A stretch of DNA of 64,000 nucleotides from Orientallactaga sibirica. Its lineage: Eukaryota > Chordata > Mammalia > Rodentia > Dipodidae. Every line of letters begins with the position of its first letter. The first letter of the stretch is position 1. This document shows positions 22,466 to 33,760 of the stretch, piece by piece. The notes beneath the pieces are model-generated. The model did not search any database. It was not told where the DNA came from and worked only from the letters and a program-made list of their open reading frames with translations. The stretch covers positions 26,141,001 to 26,205,000 of the forward strand of contig JAEOAD010000029.1 in NCBI GenBank assembly GCA_036365145.1. Direction: 5' to 3'. Made by a program: the position numbers and the translations under genes.

Positions 22466-22935
22466 TTTCTCAGGCCACAAGTGCCTCCTTAGGCATTAAA
22501 GGGTCTCCAGCACTAAAGCAGAGGAAAAAAGCTCATCAGCAGTGAGATGATATTTTTGCCTCCATTGGTGGTGACAGCGACAAAAACAAAATTCCATTGA
22601 GAACAGCAATGACAGAGAGAGGCAGAAAGAGAGAGACTAGACTTTCCAGCAAGAAGCACAAGAGTTTTCCGCTGTAAAACTTGTAGTGAGTCCACACTGT
22701 TGAGGATTCAAGTGTAACCAGAAAAGTGCACCTCTTCTCGGTCTGAAGTACAAAAGTGGTATTTGGTGCATACTGGTGATGTGAGGGGGACCACTAAGTG
22801 CCGCCTGGGGGTAGGAGTAAGAAGAACGCAGGAGCCCTTCAGGTTTGTGGACTCCTGTACAACATCTATTCACGCAAAAGCCGCGTTGCTACACACCCTC
22901 TCTATACCAGATAGTGTGGGCACTAGAACAAACCA
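22466..22935. other. Unique stretch, nothing recognised
   Basis: Contains a GAGAGAGGCAGAAAGAGAGAGA run near 22613. No gene is visible. Confidence 0.4.
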
Positions 22936-23313
22936 CACCAAGCACTCAACAGCCTGACATCACTGGGAGGAACTTCCAAACCAATCACAAGTTACGGGAG
23001 GAAGGAAATTAATTTGAAGCTTACAGATCCAGGGGAAGTTCCATAATGGCAGAAGAAGCTTGCCCGCTTTCACAGGTCCATGCAGAGAGAAAGAAAAGCA
23101 ACCACCACTAACAGCAAGCAAGCCAACTCCAGGAACTCCAGGCAAAGCTCAAGCACTTTGCATATCTTTAGAGTGGAATTCCCCAAACACCCCTTAGGAC
23201 TAGATGCTAGGATCTGCCCTCCATGACACTTCCTCCAGCCAGGTGGCTGGAGATCTGTTAGTCTTTAGTAAACTCCTGAATGTATTGGGGGGACATCCAT
23301 TCAAACTATCACA
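22936..23313 (-). mobile_element. MaLR-like LTR, group M1, diverged copy
   Basis: Shares GCTTACAGATCCAGGGGAAG, TTCCATAATGGCAGAAGAAG, TTTGCATATCTTTA, CTCCAGCCAGGTGGCTGGAG and AAACTATCACA with the copies at 38801 and 42489. Its left edge is degraded, so the boundary is approximate. Confidence 0.7.
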
Positions 23314-25485
23314 CCTCGGATCATGTGATGCCATTTTTATTCAACAACCCTCTTCAGTGAGGCCAGCCTCCAGGTCACTGAAAGAGAGGGGGGGTGGGAA
23401 CTTGCTTCACACACACACATACAAAAGTTGGAATACTAGGAATTTGGTTCCTCTGTTGTGGCCTTTGAGGACTGACCATAGCTATTGGTCACCATAGTAA
23501 CCAAACCTCCAGTCCCATGTCTGCATTGATAATCCTGAGGCATAACTTCCACCCGAGCTCCCTACCACCCAGGATGCTGGCCGGGACATGCTCTGGCCAG
23601 ATCTACTCTCTTTCACTTGCTGCTTACCCCAGTCTTGTCCGGACTCCCAGGGAAGCCTTCCTAATAGCACACTTACATATAAAGCCTAATGCTAGAGCCC
23701 AGCTCTGAGATCTTCAAGGTATCCTTCTGGGAAAGCAAAAGGACCACATAAACAGGCCAACACAGTGGGCAAAATTGCAGAAATGCATGGTTCTGGGGAA
23801 AGTATATGGGAAAGGCCCAGAATTAGAACTTCTGGGAACAAAGAGGGCTTCTGAGCAATGAAGTTTATGTAGGACTAAGCCTAGCAAAGAGAAGAACATT
23901 TCTGACAGAGGAAGCAATGGGTTGAAGCAAAGACTCTGAGAAGAGAAATAGCAGAGCTGGTTAGGAAAGTTATGAATAAATCAATATGCCTCGAGGGCAG
24001 AGGTGAGAAGGGACTGGCAGTCCCTGAGGCAGCGGAGTGGGCAGTGGCTACTTCAAATAGCTTAGTAAACCAGGCTGGTGGGGGTGGAACATCCTGAGGG
24101 CCCTGAAATGGCTCTGAGGATCCTTTTGGCAGCACTAAAGAGAATGGATTAGAAAGGGGTTAGATAAGAGGCATGAGGACCAGTTAGGAAGCTGTTGAAG
24201 TAATCCAGCCAAGAGCTGACGTGGCCTGAAATAAAGTAACAGAAGTGGGACTGGGGAGACAAACGGATTACAGCTGAGAGGCCACTTGTCATAATACAAG
24301 GGCAAGGCCAGCGAACAGTCATGGCAAAAGGCGACCTGAGCGGATGGGCAGGTAACAGGAAATGCAGAGGCAGAGCAGCAAGCAGAGATTTCAAGCTTGC
24401 CCTGACAGAGAAGGGAAGAAAATCAAGTTAAAGAAGAGTTTATAGGATATCAGAGGTGTTAGAACATTCACATGCACACAAGAGAAGAACTCTAGAGCTA
24501 CAAGGAAAGAAAGACATAGCCTTTGATACCCATCTAATTCTTTCTGCCTATTTTGCTCTTATTTTTTTTTTGTTGTTGTTTTTACTCACATGAAGACCTG
24601 ATGTAACAGATGATGGCCTTAACCCAGGAGCAATAGCTGCTAGCAGCAAGAGGATACTAGGACCAAAAACATGCGCACACACAAATACTTCAAAAGTTTA
24701 GGTTTATTCCTGTACAAACATGTCTTTGAAAATAATTTGATTTTTCCTGTCCAGGCCTTGCAAAAAGGCCACAACAGTACAATCAGTCCTGTTAGGGCTG
24801 CGGAGGGCAGAAGGTTGGAGAGAAAGCTCAATTAAAACTCCGCTCTGCCCAGCCTGATAATGGATTTGACATTTGCAGAGTGCCTGTCCAACAATACCTG
24901 CCACCGCAAAAGCCACAAATTGGGAAAGGCTCTTTGTGGAGGCTGAAAAAGCACCAAACAAAAGGTCTCCGGAAGCACATGTTTGAAGGGCCATGAAGTC
25001 AGTTGCCTCCTCTGGCCACTTACCCTCTGCTTTGCCACCGCCAGCAGGGGGCACTTTGAACAGCTCCCTCAGTGAGTCCAAGAGAAAATACCATGCTGCC
25101 TCCAGGCCTGGTGAAATCATTCTTCACAGTGGACTTTGCAAAATCCAAAAAAACGTTTCTGGTTACCTCAAAATCTTATGAAATCTTTGGCTAATTCTCA
25201 AAAGGTTAGAGTGTTGACAGTGCAAAGAAGATTGCTCTCCAAAGTAACCCAACTGGGCACTTCTCAAAATACTTCAGCTCCATACTCTTAACGGATCTGT
25301 GCAATAATTCTGAATTTATTCCATTCTACTGAGAAAATAAATGTTCAGAGTAGGTTTTTGACTCTTTTGATCCCATTAGTCTTTTCACCCATTCAACACT
25401 GGCTCTGAAAAGCAATAGAATTTAAAAAATGAATAAAACTTGCAAAATGGATGGGGAGAAACTCGTATAGATTTTGGCTAAGGAG
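23314..25485. other. Mostly unique 2-kb block, possible ancient repeat at 23.9-24.3 kb
   Basis: The part 23880-24330 (TGGGTTGAAGCAAAGACTCT, GGACCAGTTAGGAAGCTGTTG, AAGTAATCCAGCCAAGAGCT) resembles a widespread ancient mammalian repeat I cannot name with certainty. The region 24640-25180 is unique and comparatively GC-rich. It contains the CTCF-like site below and a 138-codon minus-strand frame with no recognisable domain. Confidence 0.4.
25041..25054 (+). promoter_or_regulatory. CTCF core motif, perfect consensus match
   Basis: CCAGCAGGGGGCAC matches the CTCF core consensus CCASYAGRKGGCRS at all 14 positions, in the forward orientation and in unique sequence. Binding in vivo is inferred, not shown. 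Confidence 0.55.
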
Positions 25486-25900
25486 TTGGGAAGATGGTTC
25501 AGTGTATAAGAGCATTTTCTGTGCAAGCATGTGAACCTGAGTTCAGATGCCCAGCTCCCATGTAAAAAAATCAACCAGGGGGCTGGAGAGATGGCTTAGC
25601 AGTTAAAGTGCTTGCCTGCAAATCCTAAGGACCCATATTTGACTCTCCATATCCCACATAAACCAAACACAAAAGGTGATGCAAGCACACAAGATTGCAC
25701 ATGTGCACTAGGTTGCACACGCTTCTGGAGTGTGCTAGGGCCTTGGTGTACCAATTCTCTCTGTCAATCTCTCTCCCTCTCTCTCGTGCACGTGCGCTCT
25801 CACACATAAAAACATAATCAACCAGGGTCATGCATGCCTGTAACTCCAATGCTGAAGGAGACAGAGATTGTATGACCACTAGAGATCCCTGAGCAGTCAT
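25486..25900 (+). mobile_element. B4 SINE, interrupted by an S1 SINE
   Basis: The head (GGGAAGATGGTTCAGTGTAT, GAACCTGAGTTCAGATGCCC) ends at 25580. The B1-like half (TCATGCATGCCTGTAACTCC, AATGCTGAAGGAGACAGAG) resumes at 25828. Confidence 0.75.
25581..25815 (+). mobile_element. tRNA-derived SINE S1 inside a B4
   Basis: Head GGCTGGAGAGATGGCTTAGC and tail ACACATAAAAACAT. A perfect 12-bp duplication AATCAACCAGGG lies at 25569-25580 and 25816-25827, proving insertion into the older B4. The middle is expanded with CACACAAGATTGCACATG-like additions. Confidence 0.9.
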
Positions 25901-25904
25901 TTTG

Positions 25905-26135
25905 CCAAAAATGTGTGCTTTTTGGTATCAAACATCATTAGGGATATCTGTCTATAGTTTTCTATTTCATTAGGGATATCTGTCTATAATTTTGTTTGTG
26001 TTGGATATCTGTCTGGTTTAGATATTAGAGTTATGTTGGCTTTATCAAAGGAGTTTGGAAACATTCCCTCTATTTAAATTGTGTGAAATAATTTGAGATG
26101 TGGTTTTAGTTCTTGATTGAAGGTCACAGGTCATC
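25905..26135 (-). mobile_element. L1 ORF2 remnant, reverse strand, with a 32-bp duplication
   Basis: TCTGTCTATAGTTTTCTATT, GGTTTAGATATTAGAGTTATG, TTGGCTTTATCAAAGGAGTT and ATAATTTGAGATGTGGTTTTAG are the reverse complement of the L1 reverse-transcriptase region. A 32-bp segment starting CATTAGGGATATCTG is repeated at 25936 and 25968. It is a dead fragment. Confidence 0.6.
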
Positions 26136-26139
26136 AGAA

Positions 26140-27045
26140 TACCATGCTGGAACAAAAAGGGAAATAGTCCTCTCCTAGCTAGCCCTCATAGTTCTAGAAA
26201 GCCCTATGGGAGCTGCTAGAAGAAAATGGTCACCAACAATATGAATAAGGAAATAACCTTGCAGACTATAAAATCAATCAGCTGGAGAAGAAGTACACAT
26301 TTGTGCAATAGTGGCGCACAACCTCTGCGGGTAACAACTATTCTCTGATTGGACATGAGACCTGCTCAGTGGGAGAGATCTTATATCTGGTACTGGAAAC
26401 TAAGTCAGAATTCCAGAGTCAGGAAACTCAGACCTCGGAGAGAAGCCCCCACTGCTCTCTGGAGAGGAAGAGTGTGCTTGCACACTAAAAATCCCTCAAA
26501 TAACTTTGCATGCCCCTTTAACCCAAGGTGCTCTCACTCTTGGCTGGAGAATCTGCTTTATTTTACAGAGGGCAGAAAAAACGGAGGAGAGCCAAGATCC
26601 ATCAATAAGACAAAAAATAACCAACAGTCCACCATGAGACTTGCCACCTCTTCTACATCTTCAGGACCTCGAAGAAACTGCAGTTCCATGAACACTGCTC
26701 TGCTCTTACTGCTAGCCTGACAACCAGCTCCAGGGTGATGGTGGCAGACAATGACCAATCAAATCCTATCAAAGCATAAATTCCGAGGCTATAAGAACTC
26801 AACACTAAATCACACTGTCAACAGGCCTGCTGTAGCTCAGAGAACATTGCAGAAGAGGGGGAGGAAAGATTATAAGAGCCATAGAGTGGATAGGAATACC
26901 CTGAGGCTCAGTCCCCCCACTATTCTATAGGGACTTACTGAGGCCTTCATAACCCCACAGTGAATCCCATAACCCCCCAGAGGAGAGTCCCAGGGAAAGA
27001 AGACCAGGAGAAGGGCAGAAAAGAGAGTATAATATCTTTCTCTCT
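26140..27045 (+). mobile_element. L1 3' UTR, rodent type
   Basis: It aligns in order with the copy at 62867-63630: CAATAGTGGCGCACA, GAGACCTGCTCAGTGGGAG, GGTACTGGAAACTAAGTCAG, GCAGAAGAGGGGGAGGAAAG and ATTATAAGAGCC. The GAAGAGGG-type string with AAAGATTRTAAGAG is also known from mouse L1 3' ends. No intact ORF2 precedes it in the same orientation. Confidence 0.7.
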
Positions 27046-27097
27046 CTCTCTCTCCATATATATATATATACATATATATATATACATATATATATGT
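27034..27097. repeat. (CT)n plus (TA)n simple repeat
   Basis: CT dinucleotides run to about 27053 and are followed by TATATA/CATATA alternation to 27096. The TA part is self-complementary and could extrude as a hairpin. Confidence 0.85.
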
Positions 27098-27109
27098 AAA
27101 TTGACCCAG

Positions 27110-27690
27110 TTAATTCTTCTAACAGTTATATGCTTATTGCAGGACCTGAAGTATATAGTTAGGTTAGGAAGTTTGGACCCATAGCAGCAGCTAGACCAGG
27201 CAGACCAGGCCTGGACTGCTCCAGGGACACCCCTGAAGCAATGCATGCTCAAATGCCACCTGCGTGGTTCTGTATTTGCAAATGACCACACCTGACTTAT
27301 ATGTGAAAAGGGCCATTACCTTTAAAAGTTATGAAAAATACATCTTCCTTCTGTGGCCTTTGATAACAGGAATCCTGCATAATCACAGACTAGATAGGGT
27401 GGCGTGTATGTACCAGAGGCACTTCTATGGCTGCTGATATTGACTTCTGATTGCTCAGCATAGCCCTGGTGACAAAAGATCTCACTGACAGGATGTGTGG
27501 TCCAAGTGGAAGGTACTAAAGATTAATTCAGAAGCTTTTCCTTAAGGTATAAAACTGGCAAACCTGATGTTTTTGTTAAAATTTTCAAATACTTATACCC
27601 ATCAAAAAAAAACTTCTAAAATGTCTATGTTTACCCCTGTTGGACAATGCTGTTCTCCCTCTTGGGTAGAGAACCTGCTTTTGCAGCAGG
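27110..27690. other. Unique or old L1-derived stretch
   Basis: No gene or clear family. It could be L1-derived, given L1 3' UTRs on both sides. Confidence 0.3.
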
Positions 27691-28100
27691 TGGCATCAAA
27701 GTGACAAGTGTCTATCATGGATGAGTCATCTCTATCGCGCCACAGGGCCAGGAAGCAGTGCTGCTCTCGAGGCTAGCCAGAGAACCTTCATTGTGGAAAC
27801 AGTGACAGGCTGAGGAGACTAAAAACTCATCGAAGCAGAAAATAGGAGGCTTCCAAGAGCTCAGCACTAAAGGAGATTTCTACCACACCCTCCTCGGCTG
27901 AAGAACATTGTGGAAGGAGGTGGAAAGAACATAAGAGACACGGGATGTGAAGGCATAATGAGAGAGGCATCCTCATAGGTATTCACAATCCCACAGTGAT
28001 TGCTAATGAACTCACTGAAGAGGGCCTTCGGTGGAATGCAGTGGGGGAGAGGAGACAAAGGGGGGTAACCTGATGGAAATATGACCAATTTGCAGTATGT
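27691..28100 (+). mobile_element. L1 3' UTR fragment, diverged
   Basis: GAACATTGTGGAAGGAGGTG, GAAAGAACATAAGAGACACG and AACTCACTGAAGAGGGCCTT parallel the L1 3' UTR copies nearby, at lower identity. Confidence 0.5.
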
Positions 28101-28104
28101 TCAT

Positions 28105-28350
28105 ATATTAAGGTCCCCATGGCATGCTTCAGGTTCAGTGAAAGACCCTGTCTGAAAGAAATAAGGCAGAAAAGTGACAGAAGACACCACCTCCTCTGGC
28201 TTCCACACACATACACATGGGGTGCATGCATCTGTGCACACACATATGCATATACATCCATACAGCACATATATGTGCATGCATGCATGCACACACACAC
28301 ACCACCACCACCACCACCATCACCACCATACATAATACACACAAAAAAAA
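28105..28350 (+). mobile_element. B4 SINE 3' half with CA/CAC repeat
   Basis: TTCAGGTTCAGTGAAAGACC, CTGTCTGAAAGAAATAAGGC and CACCTCCTCTGGCTTCCACA are B4 3' end sequence. It ends in (CA)n and (CAC)n at about 28288-28326. Confidence 0.7.
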
Positions 28351-28424
28351 TATGTAAGGATCAATATGAAGAAAAACTGTGAAGGTAACTTTGGTGGACC
28401 TTACTGCTTTTGTTTCCTATTCTG

Positions 28425-28545
28425 TATTTTCTTTTTGAGACAGGGCCTCATGTAGCCTATGCTGGCATTGAACTTGGTGAATGATCCTTCTGCCTCCACC
28501 TCCAAAGTGCTGGGATTACATATGCACCATGAGCCCTGCCCTCTT
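28425..28545 (-). mobile_element. B1-like SINE, old, reverse strand
   Basis: TTTTTGAGACAGGGCCTCAT, TGCCTCCACCTCCAAAGTGC and TGGGATTACATATGCACCAT are reverse B1 sequence of an older type than the other copies. Confidence 0.7.
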
Positions 28546-28551
28546 ATCTTC

Positions 28552-28883
28552 TGGGGTGGTTTGAATCAGATACCCACCATAGACTCTTGTTCTGAATGCT
28601 TGCTCCCCAGCTGGTAGCAATTTGGGAGGTAGAGTCTTGCAGGAGGAGGTGGGGCAGACCTTGAGACAAAAGCTACCAGTTTGCCAGTGCTAACTGGCTC
28701 ACGTTTCTGCTGCTTTTTTTCACCTGCTGTGGCAGTGGTGATGACCAGCCTCTGCTCATGTCATGCTGTCCCCTGCCATCATGAAACTTCCCCTCAAGAA
28801 TGTAAACCACAATAAAAACCTTCCTTCCATTCATTGATTTTGGTCAAGTGCTTTGTGCCCACAATGAGAAGGTAATTACAACA
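28552..28883 (+). mobile_element. MaLR LTR, ORR1-like (M2)
   Basis: Starts TGGGGTGGTTTGAATCAGAT, contains CTCCCCAGCTGGTAGCAATT, ATGAAACTTCCCCTCAAGAA and AATAAAAACCTTCCTTCC, and ends near GGTAATTACAACA. This is a solo LTR with no internal region. Confidence 0.75.
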
Positions 28884-29005
28884 CCCGTCAATATTCAGGG
28901 CCTTTGTTCAACCCTGTGCTGATACTTCTTTTGTGTTGCCCACAAGAGTGGCACCCTACCCTCAGGCTCCAGTGACTCCCCTCTCTTCAAAACATACCTA
29001 ATCTT

Positions 29006-29155
29006 GTCAGGCATGGTGGTGCATGCCTTTAATCCCAGCATTCAGGAGGCAGAGGTAGGAGGATTGCTGTGAGTTCAAGGCCAGCCTGAAACTACATAGT
29101 GAATTCCCGGTCAGCCTGGTCTAGAGCGAGACCCTACCTGAAAAAAAAAAAAAAA
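29006..29155 (+). mobile_element. B1-type SINE
   Basis: Body GTCAGGCATGGTGGTGCATG, AATCCCAGCATTCAGGAGGC, ending CGAGACCCTACCTG and a 14-base poly-A. A flank resembling AATACCTACC occurs on both sides. Confidence 0.9.
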
Positions 29156-30088
29156 TACCTACCTCTTCTTACTTGTGTCACTTTCACTCAGCCTCTCTCT
29201 AAACAATGGATGTATTCCAATCTGATCACTTGACTTCCTAGGAAGTACTTTCTTCCATTCTGAGAATCATGGTCCACATGTGTGCTAGGGTTGAGGACCA
29301 TGAGGCACTCTGATGCTCTTTCTGAGATGACACTGCTGCTTCCATGAGGGTTCTGTTGACTCAAAACTAACCCCACACTGATAAGAGCATTCCAGGCACT
29401 GCTGCATCCAGCATGTACACACACTGCTCCATGTAGGGATTGAGACCATTTCTGACCTTCCACAATCAGGGCACATTGTCTACCCATCAGTCTGACCAAA
29501 ACCATGGCTGATAGTAAAACACACCTCCCAAAATGAAAACAGCAAGAAATAGGACCCAGATAGTACCTAAGCATTTGTATTTCCAAAGGTTCTTCACTGT
29601 TCTATACAGAGATATAAAAGCCACCTGAGTGAGCAATGGTACCTTTCCAAATGCTCACTGTGGTAGGGCATGACTGGCCCATCCAGGTGCTGGCTAACCT
29701 TGCCAGTTAGAGCTGGCTTTGCTGAAGCAGTTGCCTGAAACTGCCAGGAACAGATGGAGTTTGAGGTGACCATAAGCCTGAACTACGGAAAGCCAAGTCA
29801 AGGTAGAAGGACGACATTTTGTTACTTGCCAAACACTAAGGGAGAGCATGGATGACTGAATTAACTGGAAAAGCTGCTGGTGCGGAGGGGGTGTTCCAAG
29901 AATAAACAAGGGAGAACTATAGAGAGCAATCATTTACCATGATAGATTCAACGTTTGTTCTCCTGCATGAAGACTGGTTGGGATATGGGCCCAATTTGAG
30001 GTTTTGGTTGTATGATCATCATCAAAAGATATCATCTCAAGAATAGGCTCTAATAGAATAGGCTTCTAATGTTCATGCCCATTTGTTA
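29156..30088. other. Unique stretch, nothing recognised
   Basis: A 132-codon minus-strand frame at 29188-29586 has no recognisable domain. The part 29660-29940 (TGTGGTAGGGCATGACTGGC, later AATAAAC) could be a degraded LTR, but I cannot confirm it. Confidence 0.35.
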
Positions 30089-30089
30089 A

Positions 30090-30500
30090 TACTACTTTCA
30101 CTTTTGGTTAGAGAAGCTTCTCTTTTCAGATGGCAGCAACATCTGGGGATGACTTAAAAGGCACCATAGTGTTGAAAAGAAGTGACAGAGGAGTGCTCAG
30201 CACTGAGACATCTCTATCACACCTTCCAAGGCTCAAGGTCCATTTTAGAAGAAGTGGTAAAAAGAATGTAAGAGCCAAAGGAAGGGTAGGGCTCCTTACA
30301 ATGCACTCTTTCAGACACAAAATGACCTGGATATCCATTACTTTGCAGTATCTGATACTACTTACACAAGACCATCATAACAGGATTAAAAGATCATGAC
30401 ATCAGAGGGGGACGGAATATGATGGAGAGTAGAGTTATGAAGGAAAAAGTGAAGGGGAGGGAATTACCATGGTTCATTGTCTATAATTATGGACATTATT
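30090..30500 (+). mobile_element. L1 3' UTR fragment with A-rich end
   Basis: GAAGAAGTGGTAAAAAGAAT, GTAAGAGCCAAAGGAAGG and the terminal TATTAATAAAATAAATAAA follow the layout of the L1 3' UTR copies, diverged. Confidence 0.5.
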
Positions 30501-32262
30501 AATAAAATAAATAAAAGAACATAATATTCTTCCGAGACTATTATTGTAGGAAATGTCTTTTGATGAGCCTCTTCGCCTCTTCCTCCAGGACTTAATAACC
30601 AGCTCTCTGACCTCCCATGATATCATTTGGCAAAAGTCAGTGCCAAGAACTGGTTGATGTTGGTAGGAGGACTCAGCCACATGGGGATGTAGAAACAATG
30701 TATACAGTCCACTCTGCAGCAAGGCATCACCCTTCCAGGGCCAAGGGAGCCCAAACTGCTTCTGGACACAACAGTGGCACTGGAGCAAACTGGGAAAAAC
30801 CATAGGCATCCATCTGCCTATGCATCCCTTAGAGCTTCATGTCCCTAGGAAATCAGCCCCGATGGGACCCATGTGGGCTTTGAGACAGCTAGGATCATCT
30901 CCTCCACCAAGGCTGACCACAGCCCCAGAGGATGGAGTTCAAATGTTGAAAACTGTCTCAGACACTGTTCCTTCCTGTACTCTGAGAAATATAAGAGCCA
31001 CCATTGGAAGAAGAAAAAAAAAAAAAAAACAGAAGAGACCAAGAAATACTCAAAAGGAAATGTCTTAGAGTTCAAAGTTGTGCTCCAGTCTCAGCTCAGA
31101 CACTTACCTCATGCCTGATCTGCAAAAAGCACTTAACAAAATCTACATCGCCTTCTCACAGGACTGTCCTCAGCTCAGAAATGGTGTTCACAAAACTCTA
31201 ACACAATATATATATACCCTGAGCTTCTCTATCACCTAACAGGTGAGCACTATGTGGCTCAAAGAAGTTAAATGGAAGGCTCAATTGTCCATTGTTTTAG
31301 TTTGGGCCTCCCCAGAAGTAACTCTTATAATAAACATTCAGATGCAAAAAGGTTGTTTAAGACATGCAAGAAAACTTATCAGCAAGTGGAAAAGCAAGCT
31401 GAGGTAAGAAGTAAGGTAGCTAAGAATAATTCAGCAGTTCAACTACCATTGTGTGTTCTTATATGTCTCAACACCTCCTTACAAGTTTTCTATCCATGCC
31501 AACTACTTCCTACCAAGGTCATGTTTCCCATACAGGGTAACACTACTGAGTCAGAGCTGGGAGTGATACCTCTTAAGAACATGGCATCTACAGGCTTATT
31601 GCCCAGTCATGAAAGCCAAATACAAGATCCCTGGCACAAGAATTGACAATTGTGGTGGGGGGCTATTTTAAGGTCTATAAGGTCTATTCTCAGAATATAA
31701 GTCCAGGGACCCTTTGGCAGGAAGGAGAATAATGACTCCAGGAAGTAACAAAGCAACAAGTGTTTGTTTAAGTCCAACTGAGAGGAGCACCAAAGCAAGA
31801 GAGAGTACTGGGTATTCAGTACCTAGCTCAAATGAATCTACAACTAGTGAGCATCCCTTCTGGTTCACAGAGGCACATGTCCATCCATGATCATGGACCA
31901 AAAGCCCAGAGCAAGACAGACCCAATCAATAAGTCCATCCTCAAATACATGGAAGTGACCAAGGCCCTGGGAACTGGAGTGCATCCTTAGCTGGGAAGAA
32001 ATGGATACTGGGCTTTCTTCAACCAGACCCATTAAAAAGTGGACAATGGATCACTGTAGATCTTTCTGTCTATAACAATTCAGTCTTCATCATGGGAAAA
32101 GAAATCCTTTAGGAAACAGAAATGTGGAGAGGCTAAAAGGAGAGAAAATAGCCCTCCCCAAAGCACTAAGGAAAATCCTCACCTCAGCTTGGTCAGAGAT
32201 ATTCTCATTATTTTCACTCATGAACCAAGTTCAGTTGCTATCTAAAACATCTTGAAAGTAGA
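30501..32262. other. Unique or ancient-repeat stretch
   Basis: The segment 30960-31030 (GAGAAATATAAGAGCCACCA, then a 17-base poly-A) looks like the end of a retrotransposed fragment. The 124-codon frame at 31272-31646 and other frames are unsupported. No gene is called. Confidence 0.35.
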
Positions 32263-32265
32263 GAA

Positions 32266-32334
32266 CAAGAGCTATGAATGCAGCTTAGTGAGAATGTTTT
32301 CCTAGCATGCATGAGGCCTCAGGCTCAATATCTA

Positions 32335-32375
<41 letters not shown>
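32266..32375 (+). mobile_element. ID-like SINE with (CA)20 tail
   Basis: AAGAGCTATGAATGCAGCTT, AGTGAGAATGTTTTCCTAGC and ATGCATGAGGCCTCAGGCTC resemble an old ID element. A 40-bp (CA)n microsatellite at 32336-32375 replaces its tail. Confidence 0.6.
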
Positions 32376-32379
<4 letters not shown>

Positions 32380-32838
32380 AAAAGAGTAAAAAGAGTAGCA
32401 AGATGTTTTTAATTATTGAACTTAGACAGTGGCTTGATTGGACTTAATTATCCTATTCTTCCCACATTTTTCATATTTAAATATTTCCATACCATAAAGG
32501 AAAAACCCTTCAAAAGTATCCACTGCTTCAACATTGAAATGATCACTACACTTTCAGAAACAGGGAAAACAGAACAGCAGGGCATTGATCTGAAATGAGG
32601 AAAACGAATATTTGACATGCAAAGAATAATTGCAATTTTAACATTGCAATAAAAAATAGCAAGAAAACCCTTTCCAGTGTCTGAGAGAGAAAGATCTACC
32701 AGTGAATGGAGCCATGTAACATTTTATTCCCGAGATTAAAGGCAGGAGAGATTGCCTAGACCTTTGGACTTTCTTAAAGAAACTTTGAAGCAATATGACC
32801 AGGTGATGGGTCACACAAGGCTATTATTAAGTTCTTAT
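32376..32838. other. AT-rich unique stretch
   Basis: No repeat or gene is recognised. Confidence 0.4.
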
Positions 32839-33048
32839 GCCAAAACTAGTCATGGTGATTCACATCTGTAATCCTAGCGCCAATGTTCAAGAAGATGATA
32901 CAGGAGGACCACCACAAGTTCAAGGCCAGCATGGACTACATAGTGAGTTCCAGGTCAGCCTGGGCTACAATATGAAACCTGGTCTTATTAAACAAAAGAT
33001 CTTATTCTACAGTTTAAATGATGCAAAAAAAAAAAAAATAGGGCATTT
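32839..33048 (+). mobile_element. B1-like SINE, old
   Basis: GTCATGGTGATTCACATCTG, TAATCCTAGCG, CAAGGCCAGCATGGACTACA and CAGGTCAGCCTGGGCTACAA show a diverged B1 ending in poly-A at 33027-33039. Confidence 0.75.
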
Positions 33049-33053
33049 TCCCT

Positions 33054-33375
33054 TGTGGTAGTTTGAATATATGGCCCCATAGACTCCAGTGTAGCTACAG
33101 TCTCCAGTGTCAGCTGGGGGTAGATATTGGAGTCCAGCCCTGAGGTGTGTTTGGGGGTGGCTGGAATGGCATGGAAAGAGCAGTTTGAGCTCTGGTGGTT
33201 TGGGCTTGCTGGTGTTGGTGTTGGCCTGCTGCAATTTTTTCTCTTGGCTGGGATCTATAAATGTGAGACAATTTCTTCCACCACTGATGGCATTTCCCCT
33301 GGATTTTGAAATAAACCCCTTCTTCCCATCCTCTGCGACTGGTTGGGGGTTTGTCCTGGCAGCACAAAGCTAATG
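33054..33375 (+). mobile_element. MaLR LTR, solo
   Basis: Starts TGTGGTAGTTTGAATATATG and has GGCTGGGATCTATAAATGTG, a TATA-like string, and AAATAAACCCCTTCTTCCCA near its end, followed by AGCACAAAGCTAATGCA. These are hallmark MaLR LTR strings. It differs from groups M1 and M3 in the middle. Confidence 0.75.
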
Positions 33376-33549
33376 CACCATCTCATCACTAGTGTCTTAG
33401 AGTATTCAGATGTTGACTATTCCCATGTTGGTTATCCAGTACAAAACTTAGAAATATGCATATTTAAGAGATGAAAAAAAAAAAGTATACATTCACCAAA
33501 GTCCCTGTAACAGAGAAGCTCATATTTGTCTACAAGAAATGTTTTAATT

Positions 33550-33760
33550 GAAACAGTACAGTGTTGAGGCTGAGGTCATGGGCTCTGGAGCCCAGGGTTT
33601 ATTAACTGCCATGCTTTCTGTTCTGTGCCTCAGTTTTCTTATCTGCAAAATGAGAATAATGAAGGATCGTCCAGAATAAGATTGTGTAGAAATTTAAGGA
33701 AATAACACTTAAAATTAATACCTGCCACAAAGGAAGTTTCCAATAAACGATTACACTACA
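33550..33760 (+). mobile_element. MIR SINE remnant
   Basis: TGGGCTCTGGAGCCCAGGGT, GTGCCTCAGTTTTCTTATCT and GCAAAATGAGAATAATGAAG are the MIR core region in the forward direction. Confidence 0.75.

Noticed and set aside
24704..25120. 138-codon minus-strand open frame next to the CTCF-like site
   Set aside because: No recognisable domain and overlapping frames on both strands. It could be chance in a GC-richer unique block.
27055..27097. Origin or promoter suggested by the TATA-rich tract
   Set aside because: It is a simple (TA)n microsatellite following (CT)n at the end of an L1 3' UTR, with no other promoter feature.
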